A DNA stretch of 64,000 bases from Bacillus sp. FJAT-52991 (lineage in GTDB: Bacteria > Bacillota > Bacilli > Bacillales > Domibacillaceae). The stretch is taken from assembly GCF_037201805.1 (NCBI RefSeq), contig NZ_CP147404.1, positions 1,202,001 through 1,266,000 on the forward strand, read 5' to 3'. A model generated the notes under the pieces. That model saw nothing but the letters and a program-made list of their open reading frames with translations, was not told the DNA's origin and searched no databases. A program made the translations under genes and the position numbers. Positions 23,280 to 33,052 of this stretch are shown here, piece by piece. Position 1 is the first letter of the stretch. Each line of letters starts with the position of its first letter.

Positions 23280-25196
23280 TTGAAAAGGGTATCGGCTGTT
23301 ACGGTAAGAAAACGGCTTATTTTTGTTTTGTTATCCGGGTTAATCATCTTCTCCATTATTGGTTTTCGTCTGGCATATGTGCAGTTTGCTTTAGGCGAGG
23401 ATTTGACTAATAAAGCGAAAGACTTATGGAGCAGAAATATCCCCTTTGAGCCAGAAAGGGGAAAAATTGTGGACAAAAATGGAATTGCTTTAGCTGAAAA
23501 TAAAAGTGCACCAACCGTTTACGTCGTGCCCCGGCAAATTGAGGATCCGGTCACTGCTTCCAAACAGCTAGCCTCGGTATTAAATATGTCACCTACTAAA
23601 GCCTATCAGGATATCACAGAGCAAACCTCAATGGTGAGAATTCATCCAGAGGGTAGGAAAATCTCTTTTGAAAAAGCAGAACAAGTGAGAAATTTAGGGA
23701 TTAAAGGAGTATATATCGCTGAAGATTCGAAAAGGCATTACCCATTTGGGAAAAGCTTGGCTCATGTTTTAGGCTTTGCAGGAATCGATAATCAAGGATT
23801 AATGGGCCTAGAAGCTTTTTATAATAAGGAGTTAAGCGGTCAAAAGGGTTCTATGAGTTTTTTTTCTGACGCGAAAGGAAAAAGAATGCCACAAATGCCA
23901 GATGGTTATACTCCCCCACGTGATGGGTTAGATGTAAAGTTAACCATTGATTCAAGGGTACAAACGATTATAGAAAGGGAATTAGATTTAGCAGAAGTCA
24001 AATATCAACCGGACGGAGCCATAGCTATTGCTATGAACCCAAATAATGGAGAAATTTTGGCGATGGCCAGTCGACCTTCTTTCTACCCGGAGAAATTTCA
24101 GGAGGTGTCACCGGAAGTTTTCAATCGAAACTTACCGATTTGGAGCACGTATGAGCCGGGCTCTACGTTTAAAATCATTACTCTTGCTGCAGCTTTGGAA
24201 GAAAAGAAGGTGGACTTGTATAAGGATCATTTTCATGACCCCGGATTTGTCAGTGTAGGGGGAGCGAAATTAAGATGTTGGAAAAGAGGAGGACACGGTC
24301 ATCAGTCCTTTTTAGAAGTCGTTGAAAACTCTTGTAACCCTGGTTTTGTTGAGTTAGGGGAACGATTAGGGAAGGAAAAACTTTTGTCTTATGTTCGGTC
24401 CTTTGGATTTGGTGAGAAAACTGGAATTGATTTACAAGGGGAAGCGAAGGGATTATTATTTAAGCTAAATCGAATGGGACCAGTGGAGCAAGCGACGACC
24501 TCTTTTGGACAAGGGGTGTCCGTCACGCCAATACAGCAAGTAGCAGCGGTTTCTGCGGCGGTGAATGGTGGCACGTTATATGAGCCATATGTAGCGAAAG
24601 AATTGGTGGACCCTGTTAGTGGAGAGGTAGTGAAAAAGAAAACGCCTGTTGTCAAAAGACGGGTCATTTCTGAAGAAACATCCAAACAAATCCGTTTCGC
24701 TTTAGAAAGTGTTGTCGCACAAGGAACAGGAAGAAATGCCTTTGTGGAAGGCTATCGAGTGGGAGGCAAAACGGGAACGGCACAAAAAGCTCGTGATGGA
24801 GTTTATTTAAAAAATAATCACATTGTCTCTTTTATTGGAGTAGCACCAGCGGATGATCCGCAAATTGTCATCTACACAGCGATTGATAACCCGAAAGGAA
24901 CTGTTCAGTTTGGTGGGACGGTCGCGGCCCCTATTGTAGGGAAGATGATGGAAGATAGCCTGCAAATATTAAACGTTAAACCAAGAAAGAAGCAAATAGA
25001 GAAAGAAGTGAAGTGGGATGATCCGCAAATTGTGAAAGTTCCAAATTTAATTGGCTTATCAAAGAAGGAGTTATCTGTACAGCTAGAAAATTTAAAATTA
25101 GAGATTTCAGGAAGTGGTCAAAAAGTAGTGCAGCAATCACCGATGCCTGGTACAAAAGTCGAAACAGGGTCGGTCATTAGGTTATATTTGAATTAA
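23280..25196 (+). CDS. spoVD: Sporulation-specific penicillin-binding protein SpoVD
   Basis: A 638-residue class B PBP needed for spore cortex peptidoglycan; works with the SEDS protein SpoVE encoded four genes later. One membrane segment (about 10-28), dimerisation domain with PFEPERGKI, transpeptidase domain with EPGSTFK (Ser about 294), SCN (about 350) and KTGTAQ (about 496), then one PASTA repeat at the end. Cysteines CW and SCNPG near the active site match the redox-sensitive SpoVD cysteines kept reduced by StoA. TTG 23280 follows a GGAAGGGGGGG site and matches the family start (KRVSAVTVRKRL). Confidence 0.95.
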   Translation: MKRVSAVTVRKRLIFVLLSGLIIFSIIGFRLAYVQFALGEDLTNKAKDLWSRNIPFEPERGKIVDKNGIALAENKSAPTVYVVPRQIEDPVTASKQLASVLNMSPTKAYQDITEQTSMVRIHPEGRKISFEKAEQVRNLGIKGVYIAEDSKRHYPFGKSLAHVLGFAGIDNQGLMGLEAFYNKELSGQKGSMSFFSDAKGKRMPQMPDGYTPPRDGLDVKLTIDSRVQTIIERELDLAEVKYQPDGAIAIAMNPNNGEILAMASRPSFYPEKFQEVSPEVFNRNLPIWSTYEPGSTFKIITLAAALEEKKVDLYKDHFHDPGFVSVGGAKLRCWKRGGHGHQSFLEVVENSCNPGFVELGERLGKEKLLSYVRSFGFGEKTGIDLQGEAKGLLFKLNRMGPVEQATTSFGQGVSVTPIQQVAAVSAAVNGGTLYEPYVAKELVDPVSGEVVKKKTPVVKRRVISEETSKQIRFALESVVAQGTGRNAFVEGYRVGGKTGTAQKARDGVYLKNNHIVSFIGVAPADDPQIVIYTAIDNPKGTVQFGGTVAAPIVGKMMEDSLQILNVKPRKKQIEKEVKWDDPQIVKVPNLIGLSKKELSVQLENLKLEISGSGQKVVQQSPMPGTKVETGSVIRLYLN

Positions 25197-25213
25197 GAGG
25201 TTGAAAGAAACCT

Positions 25214-25245
25214 ATTCCCGTCATATAATTGGCGGGGATTTTCAT
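25214..25245 (+). terminator. Weak terminator after spoVD
   Basis: ATTCCCG pairs with CGGGGAT (one G-U pair) and is followed by a short T-rich tract. It probably allows some read-through into murE. Confidence 0.5.
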
Positions 25246-25351
25246 TTATAATGAAAGCAGTCTCGCATCTATTGCTTTTTTTAGTTAAAATAGTAAAGGT
25301 CATAAAAAATAATGAATACATAGGTTAGAAGTAAAGAAAGGATTGAAAATA

Positions 25352-26830
25352 GTGAAATTATCAGACTTATTAAAGTCACTTCCTTATTATAAAATGATAG
25401 GTTCATCAGATCCTGTGGTTTTATCAGTTGAAAATGATCATCGGCAAATAGCGGATGGTGCGTTATTTATTTGTATAAAAGGATATACGTTTGATGGGCA
25501 TTCTGTCGCGCAAGAAGCGGTGAACAAAGGAGCCGTAGCAGTTGTTGCAGAACGTCCGGTCGAGGTGGAAGGAGCTCCTGTTATTCTTGTGTCTAGTACG
25601 AAACGAGCGATGGCGGCTCTTGCCAATTTTTATTATGGATCACCAACTAAGCATATGAATATGATTGGCATCACAGGTACAAATGGTAAAACAACAACTA
25701 GTCATTTGCTTAATGAAATATTTGCAGAAGCAGGAGAGACAACAGGCTTAATTGGCACGATGTACATGAAGATTGGCGATGAAACGATTGAAACGAAAAA
25801 TACAACTCCTGAAAACTTAACGTTACAAAAAACATTTAAAGAAATGCTCGATAAAAATGTAACGACGGCGATCATGGAAGTTTCCTCACATGCTTTATTA
25901 GAAGGGCGAGTATGGGGCTGTGATTATGATATAGCGGTGTTTACTAATTTAACGCAAGACCATCTAGACTATCATCATACGATGGAAGACTACCGTGCAG
26001 CGAAAGGTTTACTCTTTACCCGTCTCGGTAATACGTTCGCATCAGATAAACCGAAGTTTGCTATCTTAAATGAAGATGACGAAGCATCGGCGATCTATAA
26101 ACAAGAAACAGCCGCTCATATTGTTACATATGGCATCGATCATGAGGCGATGTTCCGAGCTGAAAATATGCAACTAACAGCTACCGGAACAGAATTTGAT
26201 TTAGTTTTTCCAGAAGGTAGAAAAACAGTCCGTACAAACTTAGCCGGAAAATTTAATGTATATAATATTTTGGCGGCGATTGCAGCAGCTTACTCAAAAG
26301 GGATACAAATAGATACCATTCTCTCAGCGATTCACAAAATAAAAGGTGTCGCTGGACGCTTCGAGCTTGTACCAAACGAGGAGAACATTTCCGTCATTGT
26401 TGATTATGCACACACACCGGATAGCTTGATCAATGTATTGAAAACGGTCAAGGAGTTAGCGACGGGTCGTGTATTTGTCGTTGTTGGTTGCGGAGGAGAT
26501 AGAGACCGAACGAAACGACCATTGATGGCTAAGGCAGCATGTGAATTCGCTACTAACGCGGTATTTACATCGGATAACCCTCGCAGTGAAGACCCTCTCG
26601 CTATTTTGAAAGATATGGAAGCGGGAGTGCAAGGTGAAAGCTACACCATTATTGCGGATCGAAAAGACGCCATTTTCTATGCTATAGAAGCGGCACAAGC
26701 AGGAGATATTGTAGTGATTGCTGGAAAAGGACATGAAACGTATCAAATTGTAGGTGATCGCGTATTGGACTTTGATGATCGTGCGGTAGCGAAAGCGGCG
26801 CTTGCAAGCCGGAAAGAAGAGGAGAAATAA
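25352..26830 (+). CDS. murE: UDP-MurNAc-tripeptide ligase MurE (meso-DAP adding)
   Basis: A 492-residue Mur ligase adding meso-diaminopimelate to UDP-MurNAc-L-Ala-D-Glu. ATP loop [13 protein letters not shown] (about 105-117), the carbamylated-Lys region YRAAKGLLF (about 217), and DNPRSEDP near 408, where DNPR marks DAP rather than lysine specificity. GTG 25352 is preferred: AGAAAGGA lies nine bases ahead; TTG 25343 overlaps that site. It is followed after one base by mraY. Confidence 0.96.
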   Translation: MKLSDLLKSLPYYKMIGSSDPVVLSVENDHRQIADGALFICIKGYTFDGHSVAQEAVNKGAVAVVAERPVEVEGAPVILVSSTKRAMAALANFYYGSPTKHMNMIGITGTNGKTTTSHLLNEIFAEAGETTGLIGTMYMKIGDETIETKNTTPENLTLQKTFKEMLDKNVTTAIMEVSSHALLEGRVWGCDYDIAVFTNLTQDHLDYHHTMEDYRAAKGLLFTRLGNTFASDKPKFAILNEDDEASAIYKQETAAHIVTYGIDHEAMFRAENMQLTATGTEFDLVFPEGRKTVRTNLAGKFNVYNILAAIAAAYSKGIQIDTILSAIHKIKGVAGRFELVPNEENISVIVDYAHTPDSLINVLKTVKELATGRVFVVVGCGGDRDRTKRPLMAKAACEFATNAVFTSDNPRSEDPLAILKDMEAGVQGESYTIIADRKDAIFYAIEAAQAGDIVVIAGKGHETYQIVGDRVLDFDDRAVAKAALASRKEEEK

Positions 26831-26831
26831 T

Positions 26832-27806
26832 ATGCTTGAGAGAGATGTCTTTTTAACAATGGCGATGGCCTTTGTCATTACCGTGGCAATTGCTCCATTG
26901 TTTATCCCTTTTTTAAGAAGGTTGAAATTTGGGCAAAGTATTCGAGAGGAAGGACCCCAATCCCATCAAAAAAAATCGGGAACGCCAACGATGGGAGGAA
27001 TAGTGATTTTACTATCCGTCATCATTACGGCGCTGTTTATGGCACAAATTTATTCAGGTATCGGCACAGAAACGATATTATTATTATTAGTGACGGTTGG
27101 ATTTGGGCTGCTTGGATTTTTAGATGACTTTATTAAAGTGGTTATGAAGCGAAACTTAGGCTTAACATCGAAGCAAAAGCTGTTAGGTCAAATAGTGATT
27201 TCTATTATTTTTTATGTGATTTATACGAACGGAAACTTTTCGACGGAGTTAACGTTTCCTTTAACAAATATCACGATTGATTTAGGCATTTTCTATGCGT
27301 TATTTGTGATTTTTTGGTTGGTGGGCTTCTCCAATGCAGTGAATTTAACGGATGGCTTAGATGGGCTTGTATCAGGTGTTTCTGCCATTGCCTTCGGTGC
27401 TTTTGCTGTTATTGCGTGGAGTCAAGGAATGGATGAAACAGCTATATTTGCTTTTGCGGTTGTTGGGGCTGTGTTAGGGTTTTTAGTATTTAATGCCCAT
27501 CCTGCTAAAGTGTTTATGGGAGATACCGGATCTCTTGCCTTAGGTGGAGCGATCGCCACAATTTCTATTTTAACAAAAACAGAATTTTTATTGTTAGTGA
27601 TTGGAGCTGTTTTTGTAGCAGAAACCCTGTCTGTAATGATTCAAGTCGTTTCCTTTAAAACGACAGGTAAACGCGTATTTCGCATGAGTCCACTTCACCA
27701 CCATTTTGAGCTTGGCGGTTGGTCTGAGTGGAGAGTAGTTGTCACTTTTTGGACGGTCGGTGTGTTATGTGCAGTGATCGGAATTTATATCGGAGCGTGG
27801 ATGTAA
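26832..27806 (+). CDS. mraY: Phospho-MurNAc-pentapeptide transferase MraY
   Basis: A 324-residue, ten-segment membrane enzyme that makes lipid I from UDP-MurNAc-pentapeptide and undecaprenyl phosphate. [13 protein letters not shown] (about 44-56), FLDDFIK (Asp pair about 96-97), [12 protein letters not shown] (about 170-181) and [10 protein letters not shown] (near 290) are the family's catalytic and lipid-binding motifs. GAGGAG precedes ATG. It starts two bases after murE and its stop abuts murD. Confidence 0.97.
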   Translation: MLERDVFLTMAMAFVITVAIAPLFIPFLRRLKFGQSIREEGPQSHQKKSGTPTMGGIVILLSVIITALFMAQIYSGIGTETILLLLVTVGFGLLGFLDDFIKVVMKRNLGLTSKQKLLGQIVISIIFYVIYTNGNFSTELTFPLTNITIDLGIFYALFVIFWLVGFSNAVNLTDGLDGLVSGVSAIAFGAFAVIAWSQGMDETAIFAFAVVGAVLGFLVFNAHPAKVFMGDTGSLALGGAIATISILTKTEFLLLVIGAVFVAETLSVMIQVVSFKTTGKRVFRMSPLHHHFELGGWSEWRVVVTFWTVGVLCAVIGIYIGAWM

Positions 27807-29159
27807 TTGAAAACAATAACAGATTTTCAGCATAAAAAAATTCTTGTACTTGGATTGGCGAAAAGTGGAGTGAGTGCAGCTCTGCTTTTACATAAACTCG
27901 GTGCTTTTGTGACAGTGAATGATCAAAAGCCGTTAGATGAAAATCCGCAAGCTCAACATTTACTTGAGCAAGGGATTAAAGTGATTTGTGGTAGCCATCC
28001 CATTGAGTTGCTTGAAGAAGGGTTTGAAATGATTGTGAAAAACCCTGGAATTCCATATTCTAATCCGCTTGTGAGCGGAGCGATTGCTAAAGGCATTTCT
28101 GTATTAACAGAAGTAGAGCTTGCTTATTTAATTTCAGAAGCTCCATTGATCGGCATTACAGGGACAAACGGGAAGACAACAACAACGACCCTGATTTATA
28201 AAATGTTTGAAGCGGATCGAAAAAAAGCCATTATTGCTGGGAATATTGGAGAAGTGGCTTCTCAAGTTGTTCAACAAGCAACGAAGGAAGATCATGTGGT
28301 CATTGAACTCTCCTCATTTCAATTGATGGGTGTTGATCAATTCCGCCCGCATATTTCTATTATTACGAATATATATGATGCTCATCTGGATTATCATGGA
28401 ACAAAAGAGGAGTATGTGAAAGCGAAATTAAATATTACAAAAAATCAAACGGAAGATGATTTCTTTATTGTCAATGCTGATCAAGAAGAACTGTTCCAAT
28501 TTGCGAAACAATCAAAAGCGGTGATTGTGCCGTTTTCCACGAAAAAAACGGTTGCAAATGGAGCATATGTAGAGAACGGCGAGATATACTTCCGCGGAGA
28601 AAAAATAATTAAGCTACAGGAGATTGCTTTACCAGGAGCTCATAATCTTGAAAATATTTTATGTGCGATCTCAGCGGTTAAGTTAGCCAGAGTGTCTAAT
28701 GAGGCGATTCGAGAAGTATTGTCCACTTTTTCTGGTGTCAGACATCGGACGCAATTTGTTCGTGAATTGAATGGAAGAAAATTCTATAATGATTCAAAAG
28801 CGACCAATACTTTAGCGACTAAAAGTGCCCTTGCTGCTTTTTCAGAACCAACTGTATTGTTAGCTGGTGGGTTAGATCGCGGGAATGATTTTGATGACTT
28901 GATTCCATATTTAAACAATGTGAAAGCATTGGTGACATTTGGACAAACGGCTCATAAGCTAGCTGAAACAGCTCGTAAGGCAGGGATTTTTGAGGTAGTG
29001 AAAGTGGAGACGATGGCACAAGCAGTTACTCAGGCTTATCAATTGTCAGAGTCAGGCGATACGATTTTATTATCTCCTGCTTGTGCTAGCTGGGATCAGT
29101 ATAAAACTTTCGAACAGCGTGGAGATATATTTATTGAGGCGGTGCATACACTTAACTAA
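27807..29159 (+). CDS. murD: UDP-MurNAc-L-alanine:D-glutamate ligase MurD
   Basis: A 450-residue Mur ligase adding D-glutamate. N-terminal substrate domain (VLGLAKSGVSAA, about 14-25), ATP loop [13 protein letters not shown] (about 116-128), NIYDAHLDYHGT (about 187) and KFYNDSKATN (about 322). It begins with TTG placed directly after the mraY stop codon; the ribosome site (GGAG inside the mraY end) is modest, suggesting coupling to mraY. Confidence 0.95.
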   Translation: MKTITDFQHKKILVLGLAKSGVSAALLLHKLGAFVTVNDQKPLDENPQAQHLLEQGIKVICGSHPIELLEEGFEMIVKNPGIPYSNPLVSGAIAKGISVLTEVELAYLISEAPLIGITGTNGKTTTTTLIYKMFEADRKKAIIAGNIGEVASQVVQQATKEDHVVIELSSFQLMGVDQFRPHISIITNIYDAHLDYHGTKEEYVKAKLNITKNQTEDDFFIVNADQEELFQFAKQSKAVIVPFSTKKTVANGAYVENGEIYFRGEKIIKLQEIALPGAHNLENILCAISAVKLARVSNEAIREVLSTFSGVRHRTQFVRELNGRKFYNDSKATNTLATKSALAAFSEPTVLLAGGLDRGNDFDDLIPYLNNVKALVTFGQTAHKLAETARKAGIFEVVKVETMAQAVTQAYQLSESGDTILLSPACASWDQYKTFEQRGDIFIEAVHTLN

Positions 29160-29228
29160 GAGCTTGTCTTAGTTAGGTGAGAAGGGGATGAAGACGGCTC
29201 TGATTCTATGAATTAGAGGTGTTGGTTA

Positions 29229-30329
29229 TTGTCAGTAAAAAAGTCTGCACCTGATTATTTGTTGCTTATTCTTATTTTGTTGTTGCTTTCTATTGGTATA
29301 ACAATGGTATATAGTGCCAGCGAAGTATGGGCTAAATACAAGTTTGATGATCCTTTCTTTTTTGCTAAAAGACAGCTATTATTTGCTGGTGTTGGACTTT
29401 GTGCTATGTATTTTATTACGAATGTGGAATATTGGACTTGGCGCAGACTTTCAAAGATCGGGATTGCGATCTGTTTCATCCTATTAATTCTAGTTCTTAT
29501 TCCTGGTGTCGGAATGGTTCGGAATGGTTCTCAAAGCTGGATCGGAGCCGGTGCTTTCTCGATTCAGCCTTCAGAATTTATGAAGCTAGCCATGATCATT
29601 TTTTTATCTGGATATTTAGCAGAAAATCAAAAATATATGATTGATTTTCGTAAAGGGCTCGTACCTGCTCTTGCTCTAGTGTTTACTGCTTTTGGCTTAA
29701 TTATGTTACAGCCGGATCTTGGGACAGGTACGGTCATGGTTGGCACTTGTGTGGTTATGATTTTTGTGGCAGGGGCAAGAATTCTTCATTTTGCGATGTT
29801 AGGCATGGCAGGTTTAGCGGGGTTTGTCGCGCTAGTGTTATCTGCTCCATATCGGATGAAGAGGATTACCTCATTTTTGGATCCTTGGTCTGATCCATTA
29901 GGAAGCGGGTTTCAAATTATTCAATCTCTCTATGCGATCGGACCTGGTGGATTGTTTGGATTAGGAATAGGAGAAAGTAGACAAAAGTATTATTACTTAC
30001 CTGAGCCACAAACGGATTTTATTTTTGCTATTTTAGCAGAAGAGCTCGGTTTTATTGGTGGCATGTTTCTGCTTTTGTTGTTTTCTCTTTTGCTTTGGCG
30101 AGGGATTCGTATAGCGTTAGGAGCCCCAGATTTATTTGGCAGCTTTTTGGCAGTAGGGGTGGTTGCTATGGTGGCTATTCAAGTCATGATCAACATCGGT
30201 GTCGTAACAGGGCTTATGCCTGTGACGGGTATTACTTTACCGTTTTTAAGCTATGGCGGCTCATCCTTAACATTAATGCTTGTAGCTATGGGGATTTTGT
30301 TAAACATCAGCAGGTATTCAAAGTATTAA
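29229..30329 (+). CDS. spoVE: SEDS peptidoglycan polymerase SpoVE
   Basis: A 366-residue, ten-segment SEDS protein of the FtsW/RodA/SpoVE group: glycan polymerase partner of SpoVD for spore cortex. Conserved blocks are MVYSAS (about 26-31), GSQSWIG and QPSEF (about 99-114), and near the end NIGVVTGLMPVTGITLPFLSYGGSS (the FtsW signature). The name SpoVE rather than FtsW follows from its place between murD and murG. TTG start is nine bases after GAGGTG. Confidence 0.88.
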   Translation: MSVKKSAPDYLLLILILLLLSIGITMVYSASEVWAKYKFDDPFFFAKRQLLFAGVGLCAMYFITNVEYWTWRRLSKIGIAICFILLILVLIPGVGMVRNGSQSWIGAGAFSIQPSEFMKLAMIIFLSGYLAENQKYMIDFRKGLVPALALVFTAFGLIMLQPDLGTGTVMVGTCVVMIFVAGARILHFAMLGMAGLAGFVALVLSAPYRMKRITSFLDPWSDPLGSGFQIIQSLYAIGPGGLFGLGIGESRQKYYYLPEPQTDFIFAILAEELGFIGGMFLLLLFSLLLWRGIRIALGAPDLFGSFLAVGVVAMVAIQVMINIGVVTGLMPVTGITLPFLSYGGSSLTLMLVAMGILLNISRYSKY

Positions 30330-30361
30330 AAAAAGAAGCCTTTTAAGGTTTCTTTTTTTTT
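30328..30361 (+). terminator. Terminator after spoVE
   Basis: AGAAGCC and GGTTTCT (one G-U pair) around TTTTAA, flanked by an A-run and eight T residues. Confidence 0.85.
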
Positions 30362-30707
30362 GAAGGAAAAGGCATCAGGTAGTTAGATGATGACGTTTCC
30401 AATATTGTTTTTTCTTGGGTTTAAAGGATGGGAGGATTTCTTTGTCTTTTAAAGGATATTGATTGATTATCGCGAAATATTGATTTAAGATGAGAATGCG
30501 CTAATTACGATATAGCCCGTTTTTTAAGAAAGATAAATGTAACAATTAGATGAAAATTGCTACATTTTTTTTGATTTGTTTTCAATTGCACTAAAGCTAT
30601 ATTTATATAACAAGAAAATGTAGTATGATAGTAAAAGCTTTCAAGAAGTTATTTTTTGAAATATACCAATACTTGAAACGGCATATATTAATTTGAGGTG
30701 AAGATAG
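30362..30707. other. AT-rich spoVE-murG intergenic region
   Basis: About 346 bases with no gene. The only readable signal is CATATATT at 30682-30689, which resembles a SigE -10 with a poor -35 (TATACC, 14 bases upstream), and the murG ribosome site GAGGTGAAG. TATGAT at 30624-30629 could be a SigA -10 without a clear -35. The mosaic looks like neutral spacer. Confidence 0.4.
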
Positions 30708-31805
30708 ATGAAGATTGTTGTTAGTGGAGGGGGAACTGGAGGGCATATTTATCCAGCTCTTGCCCTTATTCGCATGATCAAGGAAAAACACCCTGAAACA
30801 TCCTTTTTGTATATTGGAACAGAAGCGGGGTTGGAGTCTAAATTAGTCACGAGAGAAGATATCCCTTTTCGGACAATAGAAATCACTGGTTTTAAGCGAT
30901 CTATATCGATGGAAAATGTAAAGACTGTGATGCGCTTTCTAAAAGGAGTTAGCGAGTGTAAGAAAATGTTGAGGGAATTTAAACCAGATGTTGTCATTGG
31001 TACAGGTGGCTATGTTTGTGGTCCTGTTGTGTATGCAGCTTCAAAACTGCGAATTCCAACGATTATTCATGAGCAAAATAGCGTACCTGGCTTAACGAAT
31101 AAGTTTTTGAGTAAGTATGTCGACAAGATCGCTATTTGCTTTAAGGAAGCGGAAACATTTTTTCCAAAAGAAAAGGTTGTGCTGACAGGGAATCCTCGTG
31201 CATCAGAAGTGGCGAATGCCAAACCATCTGGAATTTTAAGCGAGTTTCATTTAACGAACGATAAGAAAACGGTGTTAATTTTTGGAGGGAGTCGGGGAGC
31301 ACGTCCAATTAATGAAGCCGTCATTCAAGCGCTATCAACCCTTGCTGATCGAACATATCAAGTGCTTTATATTACGGGTGAAGTTCATTATAATCAAGTG
31401 AAATCTGAAATTGAGAAAGTAGGAAAGCCAGAAAATGTAGCGATTGCTCCGTTTATTTATAACATGCCTGAAGTGCTTGTTGAAAGTGATTTAGTCTTAT
31501 CACGAGCAGGAGCAACGACTTTGGCCGAATTAACGGCATTAGGTGTACCGAGTATTCTTGTGCCAAGCCCTTATGTAACCAATAATCATCAAGAAAAAAA
31601 TGCCCGTTCACTAACTGATCATCGAGCGGCCATCTTATTACACGAAAAGGATTTAACAGCAGAAACGTTAATCAAATATTTTGATGATGTATTATTAGAT
31701 GAGAATGAATTGCAAATGATGAAACGAGCGGCTGAGGAGTTAGGAATCAAAGATGCATCCGATCGTCTCTACAAAGTGATGCTTCAATTGACAGGAAAAA
31801 GCTAG
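30708..31805 (+). CDS. murG: Lipid II-forming GlcNAc transferase MurG
   Basis: A 365-residue glycosyltransferase (GT28) on the inner membrane face that adds GlcNAc to lipid I. N-terminal [16 protein letters not shown] (4-19) with second glycine loop GTGGYV (about 100) and HEQNSVPG; C-terminal [11 protein letters not shown] and [15 protein letters not shown] with [14 protein letters not shown] for UDP-GlcNAc. ATG follows GAGGTGAAG. In B. subtilis murB comes next; here divIB follows after 157 bases with no murB. Confidence 0.96.
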   Translation: MKIVVSGGGTGGHIYPALALIRMIKEKHPETSFLYIGTEAGLESKLVTREDIPFRTIEITGFKRSISMENVKTVMRFLKGVSECKKMLREFKPDVVIGTGGYVCGPVVYAASKLRIPTIIHEQNSVPGLTNKFLSKYVDKIAICFKEAETFFPKEKVVLTGNPRASEVANAKPSGILSEFHLTNDKKTVLIFGGSRGARPINEAVIQALSTLADRTYQVLYITGEVHYNQVKSEIEKVGKPENVAIAPFIYNMPEVLVESDLVLSRAGATTLAELTALGVPSILVPSPYVTNNHQEKNARSLTDHRAAILLHEKDLTAETLIKYFDDVLLDENELQMMKRAAEELGIKDASDRLYKVMLQLTGKS

Positions 31806-31962
31806 GAAGGAGCCTTGGCTAACATGCGAGCTAAAGTGAAGGCTTTCTCTAACTAATTCTCCTACGTATGATGATTGATACTTTGCGTGGTGACATTCAA
31901 CATGGGCTGAGGCATGTCGCTTCTATATTTTATAAACAGTCCGTTTGTCGGGAGGAACAGGC

Positions 31963-32748
31963 ATGGAAAAGGGAAAAATCATTTCAATTGAGGATCGAAT
32001 TCCGAAGCTGAAAAAGCAGAGAAAACGAAAAACTAATCGGCGTCTCGTTAGCATCATTTCGCTCTTTTTTCTAATTGTGATTACCATCGTCTACTTTCAG
32101 TCTCCCCTCAGCCGGGTACAGCAAATTGATGTAATTGGCAACCATTTTTTATCTAAAGCTGAAGTGATCGAAAAGAGTGAGATTCATGAGGGCAGTAGCG
32201 TTTGGCGAGTAAACAAACAACAAGCAGCTGAACAATTAAAACGGGATCCAAAAATAAAAGAAGCAGCAGTTACTTTTTCCTTTCCAAACAAATTAGTGAT
32301 TAAAGTAGAAGAGCAGGATAAGCTTGCCTATTTGTCAAAAGGAAAGAGTTTTTATCCAGTTTTGGATAATGGAACTGTGTTAAAAACAGCGCCAACGCAA
32401 ACGTTAGATGAACTTCCAGTACTTCATGGATTTAAAGAGGGGAAAATGTTAGATAAGATGATGAAATCTTTAAGGGATTTGCCAGAGGAAATTACTAATT
32501 CAATTTCTGAGATTTATTATGACCCTAAAAAGACAGATTCCTATCATATTCAATTATTTATGAATGACGGATTTGAAGTATCAGCCTCGCTGAAGACATT
32601 TTCTGAAAAAATGGTGTATTATCCATCCATTGTCAGTCAATTAGACCCCAATATTAAAGGGGTTGTTGATATTGAAGTAGGCTCATACTTCAGAGCATAT
32701 GATGCGAAAACGAGTGATCAAGAAGAACAGCCACTCCCTGATCAATAA
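31963..32748 (+). CDS. divIB: Cell division protein DivIB (FtsQ)
   Basis: A 261-residue bitopic protein: basic cytoplasmic tail (1-30), membrane segment (about 31-48), POTRA domain (about 50-118, VQQIDVIGN start) and beta domain. DivIB stabilises the FtsL-DivIC complex and helps control PBP2B. GGGAGGAAC precedes ATG well. The B. subtilis genes ylxW, ylxX and sbp that usually follow are missing; 305 bases of promoter DNA lead to ftsA. Confidence 0.92.
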   Translation: MEKGKIISIEDRIPKLKKQRKRKTNRRLVSIISLFFLIVITIVYFQSPLSRVQQIDVIGNHFLSKAEVIEKSEIHEGSSVWRVNKQQAAEQLKRDPKIKEAAVTFSFPNKLVIKVEEQDKLAYLSKGKSFYPVLDNGTVLKTAPTQTLDELPVLHGFKEGKMLDKMMKSLRDLPEEITNSISEIYYDPKKTDSYHIQLFMNDGFEVSASLKTFSEKMVYYPSIVSQLDPNIKGVVDIEVGSYFRAYDAKTSDQEEQPLPDQ

Positions 32749-32826
32749 AAATTTGAGATTCGAGTCTTTAAAAACAAAATTTTATTTGTTCTTCCCCTTT
32801 ATTGAGCGAAGTTTGGCTTTTCTAGG

Positions 32827-32854
32827 TTTACATCTTAGTGTAGACTTGTAATTA
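32827..32854 (+). promoter_or_regulatory. Possible SigA promoter upstream of ftsA
   Basis: TTTACA (32827-32832), 16-base spacer and TAATTA (32849-32854). A second overlapping possibility is TTGTTT (32951) with TATATA (32975) at 18 bases. B. subtilis ftsAZ also has several promoters. Confidence 0.4.
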
Positions 32855-32940
32855 ACACATGCTCCTCTAAAGGGGCAGAATAAATCATTATGTTTTCTAA
32901 AATATAAAAATGGAAAAGACTGAAAAAAACATGAATATTA

Positions 32941-32968
32941 AAAGGGAATTTTGTTTAAAATGACGAAT
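32941..32968 (+). promoter_or_regulatory. SigH-type promoter for ftsA-ftsZ
   Basis: AAAGGGAAT (32941-32949), a 12-base spacer, then GACGAAT (32962-32968). This matches the SigH pattern RnAGGAwWW-N11-12-RnnGAAT with one mismatch. B. subtilis ftsAZ has a SigH promoter that raises FtsZ early in sporulation, so the location is as expected. Confidence 0.65.
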
Positions 32969-33052
32969 ACTCTCTATATAAAAATGAATGATGAATGGTT
33001 ATATTGTTGTTCGATCAATGAGTTTTTTGGGAGGTAAAGGAGGTGCCAAAGA

